A DNA stretch of 64,000 nt from Mycobacterium interjectum (GCA_002102225.1 LQPB01000035.1:1-64000), one strand, 5' to 3'; shown: positions 16,153 to 24,509, counted from the first letter of the stretch. The notes: generated from the sequence alone by a model not told the origin. Numbers and translations are program-made.

Positions 16153-16402
16153 AATCCAGGTAGTCCTGAATGTCGTCAGCGATACGTTGGCCGGCATAGG
16201 TGAACGGGTCGGCCCCATAGAACAGCGACAACACGGCCGCCAGCTCAACAGCCACAGTGACTAGCTGGCCCTTGTCCAGATCCGCCAGCCACAGCCTCAC
16301 CACCCCAACAAACGCATCCGGGCCGCCGTCGTCGTAACCCTGCGCGGCCCTGACAAGCGCATTCGCGGCATCGATCGCCGCCCTCTTCCGCTCATCCATC
16401 AC
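16142..16402 (-). CDS. 86-residue helical hypothetical protein
   Basis: Ala/Asp-rich, predominantly helical, with a Tyr-rich acidic C-terminus. Its ATG overlaps the stop of the preceding gene by four bases. Weakly similar in layout to the neighbour at 16399 (an Ala-rich N-terminal helix, then a helix with a Leu/Val-rich core), so the two may be ancient duplicates. No function assigned. Confidence 0.55.
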   Translation of the reverse strand: MMDERKRAAIDAANALVRAAQGYDDGGPDAFVGVVRLWLADLDKGQLVTVAVELAAVLSLFYGADPFTYAGQRIADDIQDYLDYGE

Positions 16403-16680
16403 TTGGGACCGCCCAGCTGCGCGACGATCCGTGCAACCGAGTGCGCGCCGGCCGCCCCGGCCAGCAGTTCAATTAGCTTGCTTTCTGCAGCAACCCGCGC
16501 CACTAGCATTCGGATCACCCGCACCAGCTCCTCGTGACCCAGGCCGCCCAGATGCACAGTGACCGCATCCCACAGGCCCTGGCAATCGTTGTGGGGATCA
16601 GCGTGTGCAGCCGCGTGACACAATGCCCTCGCAGCATACGCTGCGGCATCCGAATCACCTTGCGGCACTTGATCATTCAT
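16399..16680 (-). CDS. 93-residue helical hypothetical protein
   Basis: ATG at 16680 preceded by AAGGAG with good spacing, which decides this start over the longer frame. Ala/His-rich N-terminal helix, then a leucine-rich helical half. It belongs to the coupled early gene string of the element. No family recognised. Confidence 0.55.
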   Translation of the reverse strand: MNDQVPQGDSDAAAYAARALCHAAAHADPHNDCQGLWDAVTVHLGGLGHEELVRVIRMLVARVAAESKLIELLAGAAGAHSVARIVAQLGGPK

Positions 16681-16744
16681 TCCAATCTCCTTGTTCACTC
16701 GGGGGGAGTTTTTAGCTGCCAATTTGAGGGAAAAAATTCGCTGC

Positions 16745-17002
16745 TCACGGCCCGGTCGGGGCGGGAGATGCCCGTTCGAATCGACACCCACCCCCCTGAC
16801 CTGCGGAAATAGGCACAACATCGCAGGCGGGTGCGTCGTGCTCTGCGTCGAGTCGATCTGTGATGCGTTGGAGCGCATTGAGGAGGGTGAGTGCTTCGCT
16901 GACAGTGAGTTCGGAGGGGTGGACGTGCTCGGCGATGCGTTGCCACTGCTTGGCGATCTCTCCGAGGACTGGACGCATGTCGATGTCGTGGGTGTCGCTC
17001 AT
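16745..17002 (-). CDS. 85-residue hypothetical protein
   Basis: I choose ATG 17002 because it overlaps the stop of the upstream microprotein (ATGA); a GTG at 17083 would lengthen it by 27 residues through that gene. The centre is helical (PVLGEIAKQWQRIAEHV and a leucine-rich second helix); the C-terminus is low complexity. Function unknown. Confidence 0.5.
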   Translation of the reverse strand: MSDTHDIDMRPVLGEIAKQWQRIAEHVHPSELTVSEALTLLNALQRITDRLDAEHDAPACDVVPISAGQGGGCRFERASPAPTGP

Positions 17003-17130
17003 TGGCGGGTTGCTCGCTTTCGGGTCGGCTGGGGCGGTGCCAACCACTTCCGGCAGAAGGTGCACATGAAGCCTCGGCGACACTGGCAGGCAACTTGTAC
17101 GTAGGAAGCCCAGCGGGAGTTGTGATTCAT
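16999..17130 (-). CDS. 43-residue CxC/CxxC microprotein
   Basis: ATG 17130 overlaps the stop of the gene at 17127 and its TGA overlaps the start at 17002, so both ends are 4-base coupled. The peptide has Cys at 15, 17, 23 and 26 (CQCRRGFMCTFC), a ready zinc knuckle, followed by a Trp and a basic tail. Small zinc proteins of this kind in phages often bind nucleic acid or host enzymes; that is inference. Confidence 0.6.
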   Translation of the reverse strand: MNHNSRWASYVQVACQCRRGFMCTFCRKWLAPPQPTRKRATRQ

Positions 17131-17390
17131 CGGCATCGCCGCCGGAAGCTGATGGTTAACCGACGGAGGCAGTCGATGGGCAATGGGCCGAGCTGCTCAT
17201 GTGCAATGTCGGCGCAGTGTGGGTCGTAACGAACGTCGGGATCGTTGAGCGCGTCGCGGTGGACGAGGACGAGGTGCCCGCTGCCGTCTGCGCTGACACA
17301 TGTGGCGGCGGCGTAGTCGGCTGCTCCAACGTCGTACAGGTGCACGCTGCGGTGTGGGTCGATGATGTCCGTCTCGTCGTCGTTGATCAT
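17127..17390 (-). CDS. 87-residue acidic/His-rich hypothetical protein
   Basis: ATG overlaps the RepA-like gene stop (ATGA). Asp/His-rich N-terminal half (INDDETDIIDPHRSVHLYD), basic C-terminal end. The pattern suggests a small alpha/beta domain, but no known family is evident. Confidence 0.55.
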   Translation of the reverse strand: MINDDETDIIDPHRSVHLYDVGAADYAAATCVSADGSGHLVLVHRDALNDPDVRYDPHCADIAHEQLGPLPIDCLRRLTISFRRRCR

Positions 17391-18706
17391 GGGTTCTCTT
17401 CGGTCGGTGTTCCGTTCGGCCGTCCCCTAAAGGGACGGGCCGAAACGTGAACGCTTGCAGCGTGATCGGCGTGATTTCCCGCGTGAACGCTCTGACCTGC
17501 GGTTATGCGGTTTTGCGTGATCGACGTGAACGGTTCGTGATCGCTCGGCTGGTCGAAAAGGCCGTGAACGGTGTTGACCTGCTCTTTTTCGTCGCTGCGT
17601 GAACGCGCGTGAACGGTCCGTTCCGCCAAGAACCAGGCGGCGCTTGATCCTCCGTTTGTGCCGCCGGGGCGTCCGTCCATGCAGACGAGCACATCGGTCT
17701 CGACCAGTTTGTTGAGTTTTCGTCGGGCCTTTTCAACGTCCGCGCGGGACGGATTTTCCTTGCCGGTGATCGCCGTTGCGGCGCTCTTGGCGGTGAGCCC
17801 GTCGACGCCGGACGCTTTGACGAGTTCGAGGAGATCGATCTGGAAATCAATGCTCATGTGGCCGGCTGACTGGTCGTGCAGCAGTTGCCACGGTCCCACT
17901 TCCTCGGCGGGCTGCTTGACGTGTCGGAAAGACACGATGGGGTCGCCTGGTTCGCCGGTCAGCAGGATGATTGAGCCGCAGCCCGAAGTCAGCCAGGTGC
18001 TGCCGTAGATGTCAGCCACTCCCGTTATAGGGCCGCCGGCCGGGCCTCGTTTGGTCGAATGGTGGAGCTCGAGGAGTTGGCAGTCTTGGGCAAGTAGGTG
18101 TTGGCGTGCCCGATTCCATTGGGCACCAACGGCATCCTCACTCAGTTTGATGGCTGCATCCTTGAGACTGTCAATGATCACGAGGCCCGCCTGGTAGTAG
18201 CTGGCCATGCGCGCCAGAAGTGCGGGGTTAGCGGCGAGGTCACGTGGTGGCGGGCCCTCCCAGACCACCAGGCGTTCGCTTAGCACTGCGCGGTCTGCTG
18301 GTGTGAACTGGCGTCGCAGTGATCGCGCGATCTGGCGAGGCCGGTCCATAGCCAAATACAGAATCCGGCAGTTTAGGTCGACTATCGGAAGGCCCAGCAC
18401 TCGGTCGTCGCCGACGCCCAAGAGGCCGGCGGTCAATTGGCCGGCGAGCGTGGTTTTTCCCAGTCCCTGGCCGCCGGCGATCATCAGGGCTTCGCCTCGA
18501 GCCCACAGGACTCGCCGGCCGCTGCCCCAGATCGCTGGAACGTCGCCCGGTTGATCGAGGATGAAATGGGCGCCGTCCACTGCGTTGTCAGGTTCGTCCG
18601 AGGCGGGTGGTTCGTCTGCAACGATTTCTGAATCGGGTGGTGGCCGGTGTTTTCCGCTGTCCGCCAAGGCTTTTCCGCGAGCGATTAGCTCTGGATCTAG
18701 GCTCAC
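17387..18706 (-). CDS. RepA-like AAA ATPase (replicative helicase/initiator type)
   Basis: 439 residues. Seen: Walker A GGQGLGKTTLAGQL (about residues 79-92), Walker B-like LVIIDSLKD, and a downstream LELHHSTKR segment, which together match the RecA-fold RepA/AAA_25 ATPases of plasmids and satellites. Residues of about 295-350 look like a winged-helix domain (TAKSAATAITG, then an Arg/Lys-rich helix). phiRv-type elements carry a primase/RepA gene in the same place. It probably acts in replication of the excised element. Coupled at both ends by ATGA overlaps. Confidence 0.75.
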   Translation of the reverse strand: MSLDPELIARGKALADSGKHRPPPDSEIVADEPPASDEPDNAVDGAHFILDQPGDVPAIWGSGRRVLWARGEALMIAGGQGLGKTTLAGQLTAGLLGVGDDRVLGLPIVDLNCRILYLAMDRPRQIARSLRRQFTPADRAVLSERLVVWEGPPPRDLAANPALLARMASYYQAGLVIIDSLKDAAIKLSEDAVGAQWNRARQHLLAQDCQLLELHHSTKRGPAGGPITGVADIYGSTWLTSGCGSIILLTGEPGDPIVSFRHVKQPAEEVGPWQLLHDQSAGHMSIDFQIDLLELVKASGVDGLTAKSAATAITGKENPSRADVEKARRKLNKLVETDVLVCMDGRPGGTNGGSSAAWFLAERTVHARSRSDEKEQVNTVHGLFDQPSDHEPFTSITQNRITAGQSVHAGNHADHAASVHVSARPFRGRPNGTPTEENP

Positions 18707-19083
18707 GTGAGTTCGTCGCCGAAATGAGCGGCTAGTTGCGCGGCGCGGGCTCGGCCGGCGTCGTCGAGATCGGGCCAGAGCCGGCGCAGTACATCGATCG
18801 CACCGCGGGCAAATCCTTCGCGGAAAGCACTGGCACGCGGCCCACTCGTGTGTCGCTGGTAACGCCTGTCGCGCGGATAAAGCGGATCGCGGACGCCGTT
18901 CTCGTCGGGGACCATTCGAAGCGCGGCCTCGCGGCGGCGCTGCTGATCCGGGTCAGGACGCGCCGCGGGAGCGCACCTCGACCAGATCGGTTCCTGGGCT
19001 GCTAGCGTGGTCTCGTCGATTGCTGTGGAAGCCGCCTGGTGGCCCGCCGGGCGGCTTTCTCGTTGGTTGGGCGGCCCGTTCAC
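18703..19083 (-). CDS. Basic hypothetical protein
   Basis: 126 residues, Arg/Ala/Pro-rich, with an unstructured N-terminal half and a helical C-terminal half (FREGFARGAIDVLRRLWPDL). Coupled by 4-base overlaps to the excisionase and RepA-like genes, so it likely serves early functions. No motif recognised. Confidence 0.55.
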   Translation of the reverse strand: MNGPPNQRESRPAGHQAASTAIDETTLAAQEPIWSRCAPAARPDPDQQRRREAALRMVPDENGVRDPLYPRDRRYQRHTSGPRASAFREGFARGAIDVLRRLWPDLDDAGRARAAQLAAHFGDELT

Positions 19084-19277
19084 GCCGCGCCGCCGAAGGG
19101 ACGCATTGCGCGGTCGATTTCGTTGAGGTCGAGGCGAACCAGCCGTCCGCCGCTCCGGTACCCGGTGAGGCGCCCGTCGGCGATCATCTGACGGATCGTG
19201 CGGTCGGTGACTTGCAGGTATTCAGCCGCCTCGGCGATCTTTACGTAGCGGCGGCGGGGAGCGGGAGTGTCTGCCAT
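19080..19277 (-). CDS. xis: Excisionase-like HTH protein
   Basis: 65 residues, almost entirely a MerR/excisionase-type helix-turn-helix (VKIAEAAEYLQVTDRTIRQM, then a wing with GYRSGGRLVRLDL). This is the HTH_17 type used by phage excisionases, including the phiRv2 one. It lies two genes from the integrase and starts the early operon. It could also repress that operon. Length and position favour a recombination directionality factor. Confidence 0.75.
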   Translation of the reverse strand: MADTPAPRRRYVKIAEAAEYLQVTDRTIRQMIADGRLTGYRSGGRLVRLDLNEIDRAMRPFGGAA

Positions 19278-19292
19278 CTCGGGGCCTTCCGG

Positions 19293-19374
19293 GCATCAGA
19301 AAAGTGATGCTGTCGGAGGCCCCAGGCTGGGAGACGGCAACGGCGATAGTACGCCCTTCAGGCAAGGAGTGGAA
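19293..19374 (-). promoter_or_regulatory. Candidate early promoter and leader hairpin upstream of xis
   Basis: On the minus strand, TTCCAC (19374-19369), a 17-base spacer and TACTAT (19351-19346) form a fair SigA-like promoter. The leader contains a perfect 6-bp stem, GCATCA/TGATGC (19310-19305 with 19298-19293), close to the xis ribosome site. Functional role is inferred. Confidence 0.45.
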
Positions 19375-19404
19375 CCATGGCACGCCGTGCGGAAGTAGTT
19401 GCGC

Positions 19405-19824
19405 TCACCGGCTGTTGCCGATGTTCGAGTTGATCGTGCAGAGCATCGCGAAAGGAATGACGTACAAGTTCCTGCCGCCCATGAGCTCGAGCAGTTCGTC
19501 CCCACCCGGGCCGAAGTGATCTTGGATCCTCACAACGTCAAGCTGATCGCGCACCAGGGCAATTTTGTCGAGAATGTCGCCCACGGTCACATCGGTGATT
19601 GAGCCGATCTTGCGGCGGCACCGCCCTGTGCAAATCAGCCTGTGCGGCCTAGCGTGGTCGCCACGACGGTTGGTAGGTGCGTCGCTCCATTCGTATGTGT
19701 ATGAACGTGCAAACCCCCCGACGATCACTTCCCCTCCGGTGTCTCGATCGTCGGAGATGACGGCGATATGGTGACGAGAGTCGACTCCTTCGCAATCACA
19801 CAGCACCACATATAGATACGGCAT
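19405..19824 (-). CDS. Hypothetical protein downstream of integrase
   Basis: 139 residues, 4 bases after the integrase stop and so probably co-transcribed with it. N-terminal beta strand pattern with CDCEGVD and a later CTGRCRRK, four cysteines that might bind metal; the C-terminal half is helical then hydrophobic. No family recognised. Confidence 0.55.
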   Translation of the reverse strand: MPYLYVVLCDCEGVDSRHHIAVISDDRDTGGEVIVGGFARSYTYEWSDAPTNRRGDHARPHRLICTGRCRRKIGSITDVTVGDILDKIALVRDQLDVVRIQDHFGPGGDELLELMGGRNLYVIPFAMLCTINSNIGNSR

Positions 19825-19828
19825 GGCT

Positions 19829-20947
19829 CTATGCCTTGTTGTCGGCCAGTTTACTTAGCAGAGCCGCAATTTCGCGGTCGCGTCCCTGGGCTGCGTGTTG
19901 GTAGCGCATCGCGGCTTGCGGTGTTGAGTGGCCGAGTCGCGCCATCAATTCGGCCAAACTTGCTCCGGTTGCCGCGGCGAGGACGGCACCGGAGTGTCGT
20001 AGGTCGTGCCAGCGTAGATCGTCGCGTTTGGCTTTCGCGCGAGCTTTGTACCAGTGGCGCATCAGTGTTGACGGCTGCAAGTGTTCACCGCTTTCATTTG
20101 GAAACAGCAGTGAATCATGTTTCTTACCAACGTATTTCGAGAGGTGATGCTCGATTTGAGGAATGATGTGCGGGGGGATGGCGACATCGCGGACGCTGGC
20201 CTCCGACTTGGGCGTGGTGACCTGGAAGGTGCCGCCTTTGGTGCGGACGGCGGCGCGGCGGATACGGATCACTTCCTTGGACAGGTCAATGTCGCCGCGC
20301 TTCAATTCGATGGTCTCGCCGAACCGTAGCGCACACCATGACGCGAGTGTGACCATCAGCCGCAGGCGTTCGGGCATGGCGTCGGTCAGGACGGCCAGCT
20401 CCTGCACGCTTGCGGGCCGGATCTTGTGGACACGCTTGGCGCGGCCGGCGCCGACGATGCGGCATGGGTTTGAGTCGATCAGCTCATCGTTGACCGCGCT
20501 TCCCATGATCGTCCGCAAGAGGCTGTAGGCGTGGCTGCGCATCGTCGGCCGGTCTTTCAGGGTGGCCGCGTACCATTCGCGCACATCTTTCGGCTTGATT
20601 GAGCGGAGCTGGCGGTTGCCGAATGCCTCTACCAGGTGGTCGTCGAGCAGGGCTTGATAGTGCTCGCGGGTTCGGTCTTTGATCGGGCGGCCGGCGACCT
20701 GGCGCCCGGCTAGCCATGCGGTGGCGTATGCGCTGAACGTGATGCTGTCGGGCTTGGCCGCGGCTGCCGGATTCCACAGCTTGGCGTCGATCTCCCGGCG
20801 CCGGTCGGTCAGCCATGCCTCGGCGTCGATCTTGGCGGCGAAGGTCTTGGGCGCTGTGACGTAGTTGCCGTCCGGGTCGGTGAACCGGACCTGATATCGC
20901 CCCGAGGGCAATTCTCGGATGCTGCCGAACGACCGCTTGCGCGCCAA
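19829..20947 (-). CDS. int: phiRv2-type tyrosine integrase
   Basis: 372 residues. N-terminal arm-binding domain (about 1-60; SGRYQVRFTDPDG and AKIDAEAWL), a SAM-like core-binding domain (about 70-165), then a catalytic domain. Catalytic residues: Arg near 209 (ALRFGE), WHDLRHSG (His near 313, Arg near 316), RLGHST and Tyr near 349 in RYQHA. The layout and many stretches (DRTREHY, LIDSNPCRI, HKIRPAS, ending in REIAALLSKLA) are those I recall for the phiRv2 integrase Rv2659c. It should integrate and, with Xis, excise the element. The region just upstream holds three short repeats that could be arm sites. Confidence 0.92.
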   Translation of the reverse strand: MARKRSFGSIRELPSGRYQVRFTDPDGNYVTAPKTFAAKIDAEAWLTDRRREIDAKLWNPAAAAKPDSITFSAYATAWLAGRQVAGRPIKDRTREHYQALLDDHLVEAFGNRQLRSIKPKDVREWYAATLKDRPTMRSHAYSLLRTIMGSAVNDELIDSNPCRIVGAGRAKRVHKIRPASVQELAVLTDAMPERLRLMVTLASWCALRFGETIELKRGDIDLSKEVIRIRRAAVRTKGGTFQVTTPKSEASVRDVAIPPHIIPQIEHHLSKYVGKKHDSLLFPNESGEHLQPSTLMRHWYKARAKAKRDDLRWHDLRHSGAVLAAATGASLAELMARLGHSTPQAAMRYQHAAQGRDREIAALLSKLADNKA

Positions 20948-20960
20948 TTCCAGTGACCGC

Positions 20961-21136
20961 CCAGTATCGCGTTTTCCGTGCCAGATATGTGCCTAATGAG
21001 CATACGGCATGTTCCGCTTGCCTCCGCATGGCTCACGCGATACTGTGCAATGTGTTTCCAGTTCAGACCCCATCTGCTCTGGTCACCATATTAATCAGCG
21101 AACAGCGAGAAAGCCTACTTCAATCCCAGTATCGCG
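20961..21136. repeat. Three copies of CAGTATCGCG beside the integrase (candidate arm sites)
   Basis: CCAGTATCGCG occurs at 20961-20971 and 21126-21136; the inverted copy CGCGATACTG is at 21036-21045. The rest of 20948-21170 holds no gene I can support and no tRNA cloverleaf on either strand. Position next to int suggests integrase or excisionase binding sites around attP/attR; alternatively they are operators for int. Confidence 0.5.
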
Positions 21137-21170
21137 CACCAGCGTTGGTGCATCGATTCTTTAGCCACCA

Positions 21171-21368
21171 TTACCAACCCCACTCGTCATCGTCCAGGAC
21201 ATCTACGGTGACATCGTTGTCGGCGGGCCCTTTCGTCCCGTAGAGGAATGTGAGCAGGGTGCGGTTCCCGTCAAGGGGTTCGGCCGCGACGACGGTAGCG
21301 TGCCCGATCTTCATCCGGATCCTGTCTCCGGGCTTCAGTTCGTCCACACGTCGTAGCGGCACACCCAC
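21171..21368 (-). CDS. 65-residue hypothetical protein at the element boundary
   Basis: Small beta-rich protein (VDELKPGDRIRMKIGHATVV) that ends in a very acidic DDDEWGW tail. The opening resembles small barrel proteins, but no family is certain. It lies between the candidate arm sites and the PPE gene, so whether it belongs to the element or the chromosome is unclear. Confidence 0.55.
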   Translation of the reverse strand: MGVPLRRVDELKPGDRIRMKIGHATVVAAEPLDGNRTLLTFLYGTKGPADNDVTVDVLDDDEWGW

Positions 21369-21463
21369 CAGTCAACGCCAGCGAAACTGCGAATGGTGCA
21401 GGTTCCTCGTCGGCGCGCCGTCATGGATGTCGATGACCTGCTCGGCCGATGAGGTGCTTGCGT

Positions 21464-22660
21464 TCACCCCGCCGCCGGGGGCCGTGGCATCACCGTCAGC
21501 CGGGTCCCGTAGCGCGGTATGACACCCGAAGCGCGCGTTAACGTGCCCGCCGGCATCCCGGGTACGCCGGGCATACCGGCCCCGACCGCCTCCTCGGTTC
21601 CCGGCAGCGTGGTCAGGCCAGTGCCCGACAAGGCCGATACATGGCTGACCGCCGGGGTGGCCCAGCTCGCCGGCACCGACATAGGGCCGATCGACTTGGC
21701 CCCAGTGAGCACCGCGGACACGCCACCTCCGCCAGCGCTGAACGCACCGACGGTTTCCGCACCGTTAGCACCCAGGCCAGCCGGGTTCTCAGCCACTATT
21801 CCTTCGCCGGTTCTTGCTGCTGTCTTCGCGAACTTAATTCCGTCAGCTATCGTATTCGCGTCCACGGTGCTTTGGCCCGCAAAACTGGCAATGTTAAGCG
21901 TGGCCGGTAGCTGGAACACACCAGTCGAAACTAGGGTGCTCCATATTTGAGCGTCGGGCCCAATTAGCTTGCCAAGCGCTGTGTCAGGCCCGAGGGATTG
22001 GATGTCCTGCAAAAAGTTCGCCCACACGTTCTGGAGCCATTGAGGGATAGACCCAGCCGCGAGTCCTTGCAATGTGCTGGGCACCGACGCGGCGGCTTGG
22101 GTGACCGCGGCGGACTGGGCGGCCGCGCCGGCCGGATTGGTGGTCTGGTTCGGCTGGGCGAACGGTGCCAGCACCGCCGCCGCCGCGGATGCGCTGGAGT
22201 AGCCGTACATCGCGGCGGCGTCCTGGGCCCACATCTCGGTGTACTGCGCCTCGGTGGCCGCGATCGCCGCGGTGTTTTGACCGAAGAAGTTCGTCGCTAT
22301 CAACGAAGCCAGCTGCGTGCGGTTGGCCGCGATCACCGCCGGGGGCACCGTCATCGCAAATGCCTGCTCGAAGGCCGCCGCAGCGGCCCGGGCCTGCATG
22401 GCGGTCTGCTTGGTCTGCTCGGCGGTCGTGTACAGCCAACCTATGTAGGGGGCCGCAGTGGCCGTCATCGACTCAGAAGCGGGGCCGCGCCAGTTCAAGG
22501 TACTCAAGCCCGACACCACCGATTGGTAGGTCTCGGCCGTGGTGGTCAGCTCGGCGGCCAGGGAATCCCAGCTACCCGCCGCAGCCAGCAACGAACCCGA
22601 CCCTGGGCCGGTGTACATCCGGGCGGAGTTGATCTCCGGGGGCAATATCGCGAAATCCAT
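21464..22660 (-). CDS. PPE family protein, SVP subgroup
   Basis: 398 residues. Starts MDFAILPPEINSARMYTG, the hallmark PPE motif (PPE at residues 7-9), followed by the roughly 180-residue PPE helical domain with a WxG-type turn (NWRGPAS). The C-terminal part is Ala/Gly-rich and contains GPMSVPASW, the SVP motif (Gly-x2-Ser-Val-Pro-x2-Trp). PPE proteins are exported by ESX/type VII systems, usually with a PE partner; no PE gene lies next to it. A ribosome site AAGGAT precedes the ATG. Confidence 0.93.
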   Translation of the reverse strand: MDFAILPPEINSARMYTGPGSGSLLAAAGSWDSLAAELTTTAETYQSVVSGLSTLNWRGPASESMTATAAPYIGWLYTTAEQTKQTAMQARAAAAAFEQAFAMTVPPAVIAANRTQLASLIATNFFGQNTAAIAATEAQYTEMWAQDAAAMYGYSSASAAAAVLAPFAQPNQTTNPAGAAAQSAAVTQAAASVPSTLQGLAAGSIPQWLQNVWANFLQDIQSLGPDTALGKLIGPDAQIWSTLVSTGVFQLPATLNIASFAGQSTVDANTIADGIKFAKTAARTGEGIVAENPAGLGANGAETVGAFSAGGGGVSAVLTGAKSIGPMSVPASWATPAVSHVSALSGTGLTTLPGTEEAVGAGMPGVPGMPAGTLTRASGVIPRYGTRLTVMPRPPAAG

Positions 22661-23063
22661 TGTGTCACATATCCTTAATTCGACTTAGGTGGCAAACCCC
22701 CCTGCATTGACGGCGGCAGAAAATTGGTTCCGTCGGACCAAAGCACAGCGCGCCAGGTGATCTGGAACAGATTGGTTACCGCGGCCGGTCCGGGTTTCCG
22801 GCACCGGCCGGCTTAGTTGAGTTCCGGGCGGACCACGCGCACTGGACATGTCCAGCCACCTTTGATTGCGCTGTCCCGAAACTGGCGCGGCGAATCCGGG
22901 TCAGTTTGCGGCTTCGGTGACTATCTCGTGTAGACCCTATGAATTTCGCCTGGAAAAAGATACTGCCGAGCTGCTAAGACGACCGGATGTGATCAGAGAC
23001 CGCGTTATTTGTACGCCATCCAGAAATCGCGAAATTCGCCGTCGGCCCTTGCGTGGGCCTGCG
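22661..23063. other. Intergenic stretch without a supported gene
   Basis: About 400 bases upstream of the PPE gene. It holds the PPE ribosome site and presumably its promoter. I see no coding frame with mycobacterial codon use, no tRNA and no clear repeat. Confidence 0.5.
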
Positions 23064-23372
23064 CTACGGATTCTCCTCGATCACGCATTGCACGATCGCG
23101 TCGGCGGCGCGCTGGTCGAATCCCATCGCCGCCACCTTCTGAGCCTCCGCCGCCGGGGAAACACCAGACTTGAGATCCTGCTGGATGAGCCCCACACGGT
23201 TCATGTTTTGCGGATCGGGTTCGCTTAACGGAAGTTGCGTAATGTTCGCCACGCAACGCCGATAACCGCTGAGATCCGCGTGAGCGGACGGCGCCCCCGA
23301 CGGTAAAAGCGGTGCGATGACGAGGGCGGCGACGGCCCCGCCCATTGCGGCGGCGACAGAGGTGAAACGCAT
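23064..23372 (-). CDS. Small secreted DUF732-like protein
   Basis: 102 residues from ATG 23372, chosen because it begins a signal peptide (MRFTSVAAAMGGAVAALVIA, cleavage after SAHA). The mature part has two cysteines (YRRCVAN and IVQCVIE), probably a disulphide, and a helical layout like DUF732 proteins. Mycobacteria encode many such exported proteins of unknown function. Confidence 0.65.
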   Translation of the reverse strand: MRFTSVAAAMGGAVAALVIAPLLPSGAPSAHADLSGYRRCVANITQLPLSEPDPQNMNRVGLIQQDLKSGVSPAAEAQKVAAMGFDQRAADAIVQCVIEENP

Positions 23373-23507
23373 GTTCGGATAATATCGCCGAACACGCCAC
23401 AAGCAAAGGACCATTCAGCGCAGCCGCGCAGTGAAATACGTTGCTACGCAGAGCAATCCATCACGCGAATTACGTTGCGCCGCAATGCTTCGCGGGTTTG
23501 CTGCTGA

Positions 23508-24008
23508 TCACACCCGGTCGGCCGTCATGTATTCCTCAATCCAGCCCTGGCACGCGCCGCTGGCGATGTCGGCGTGCATGACGCCGGACAACGAGCCGTT
23601 GGGTTGGGGCGTGTAGCGCACTACGGCGTGCGCGGGATTCCACTGGATCGTCGTGTCGGGCATCATGCAGTCCCACTGGAAGTCGCTTTCCTGTTTCCAG
23701 GACGACCCGTCCCAGGTGAATTGCACCGGCTGCGGAACCGTCGGGTTGCTCGGCGGGGGTCCGCTGATGATCGTGGCGACGCACTTGCCGTTCGAGCAGC
23801 TCGAGCGGAACCCATAGGTCTGGGTGTGCTGCACCTCGGGGTCGCCGACGGCCATGCTGGTCCCGGCCTTCGGGGCGACCATGAACGTGACCGCGTACTC
23901 GCCGTTCCAGGACGGGTTGTCGGCGCACGCGGTGGGGGCAAGCGACAGGGCGATGACGAGCGGCGCGGCGCCGACACCGACAAGTCCGCTCAGACCGGTT
24001 GGGGCCAT
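23508..24008 (-). CDS. Exported hypothetical protein
   Basis: 166 residues from ATG 24008, preceded by GAGGAGAAA. Residues 1-30 are a signal peptide ending in TACA. The mature part is beta-rich, with cysteines in SSCSNGKCVA, DCMMPD and GACQGW, suggesting two disulphides, and a TWDGSSW motif. This type of secreted protein is widespread in mycobacteria without a known role. It is divergent from the gene at 24225. Confidence 0.7.
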   Translation of the reverse strand: MAPTGLSGLVGVGAAPLVIALSLAPTACADNPSWNGEYAVTFMVAPKAGTSMAVGDPEVQHTQTYGFRSSCSNGKCVATIISGPPPSNPTVPQPVQFTWDGSSWKQESDFQWDCMMPDTTIQWNPAHAVVRYTPQPNGSLSGVMHADIASGACQGWIEEYMTADRV

Positions 24009-24224
24009 CGGTTTCTCCTCTGGGTCCGCAGCAACGGTAGGACGGAAGCGCCAGCTTCTTGGAGGTGTACCCAATCTGTCACCTTAAGCCGCGTTCACAC
24101 GCCGCCGGGCAGGGACAAGGAATTCGCAAGTGGTCGGCGCTAACGTTCCCCCCGAGCGCGTCGAAGAACGCTTGTGGAGGCGGCGCGAGGCGAAGCGGCA
24201 CAAGAACAGGGAGGAGAAGACAGC

Positions 24225-24503
24225 GTGAGAAACAAAGTGATGCGGGCGGTCGCGGGCGCGCTGCTGTCCGGCGCCGTCGCCGCGGTCGGCGTCGGGGTGT
24301 CCGCCGGTACCGCCCAGGCGATCTGCGACCCGATCTGCCACCACCAATGGTGCCCCGGGCAGCCGTTACCGAATTCCAGCGAGCCGATCGGTTGGGACAG
24401 GAACGTCTGTCACGACTGGTATTACGCGCCCGGGCCCGGCAGCCATGTCATCGAGGGAGTGCCCGCGCCGGGGCCGGGAGGCAACGGCTTCCCACTTCCA
24501 TGA
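24225..24503 (+). CDS. Small cysteine-rich secreted protein
   Basis: 92 residues. GTG 24225 is favoured by a GGAGGAG ribosome site about nine bases upstream and by the signal peptide that follows it (about residues 1-32, ending in AGTAQA). The mature part has four cysteines (ICDPICHHQWC and NVCHDW) and a Pro/Gly-rich tail. No enzymatic motif. Confidence 0.65.
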   Translation: MRNKVMRAVAGALLSGAVAAVGVGVSAGTAQAICDPICHHQWCPGQPLPNSSEPIGWDRNVCHDWYYAPGPGSHVIEGVPAPGPGGNGFPLP

Positions 24504-24509
24504 GCCGGC

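Noticed and set aside
20948..21170. tRNA attachment site beside the integrase
   Set aside because: phiRv2 uses a tRNA, so I looked on both strands for a T-loop with flanking stems and found none.
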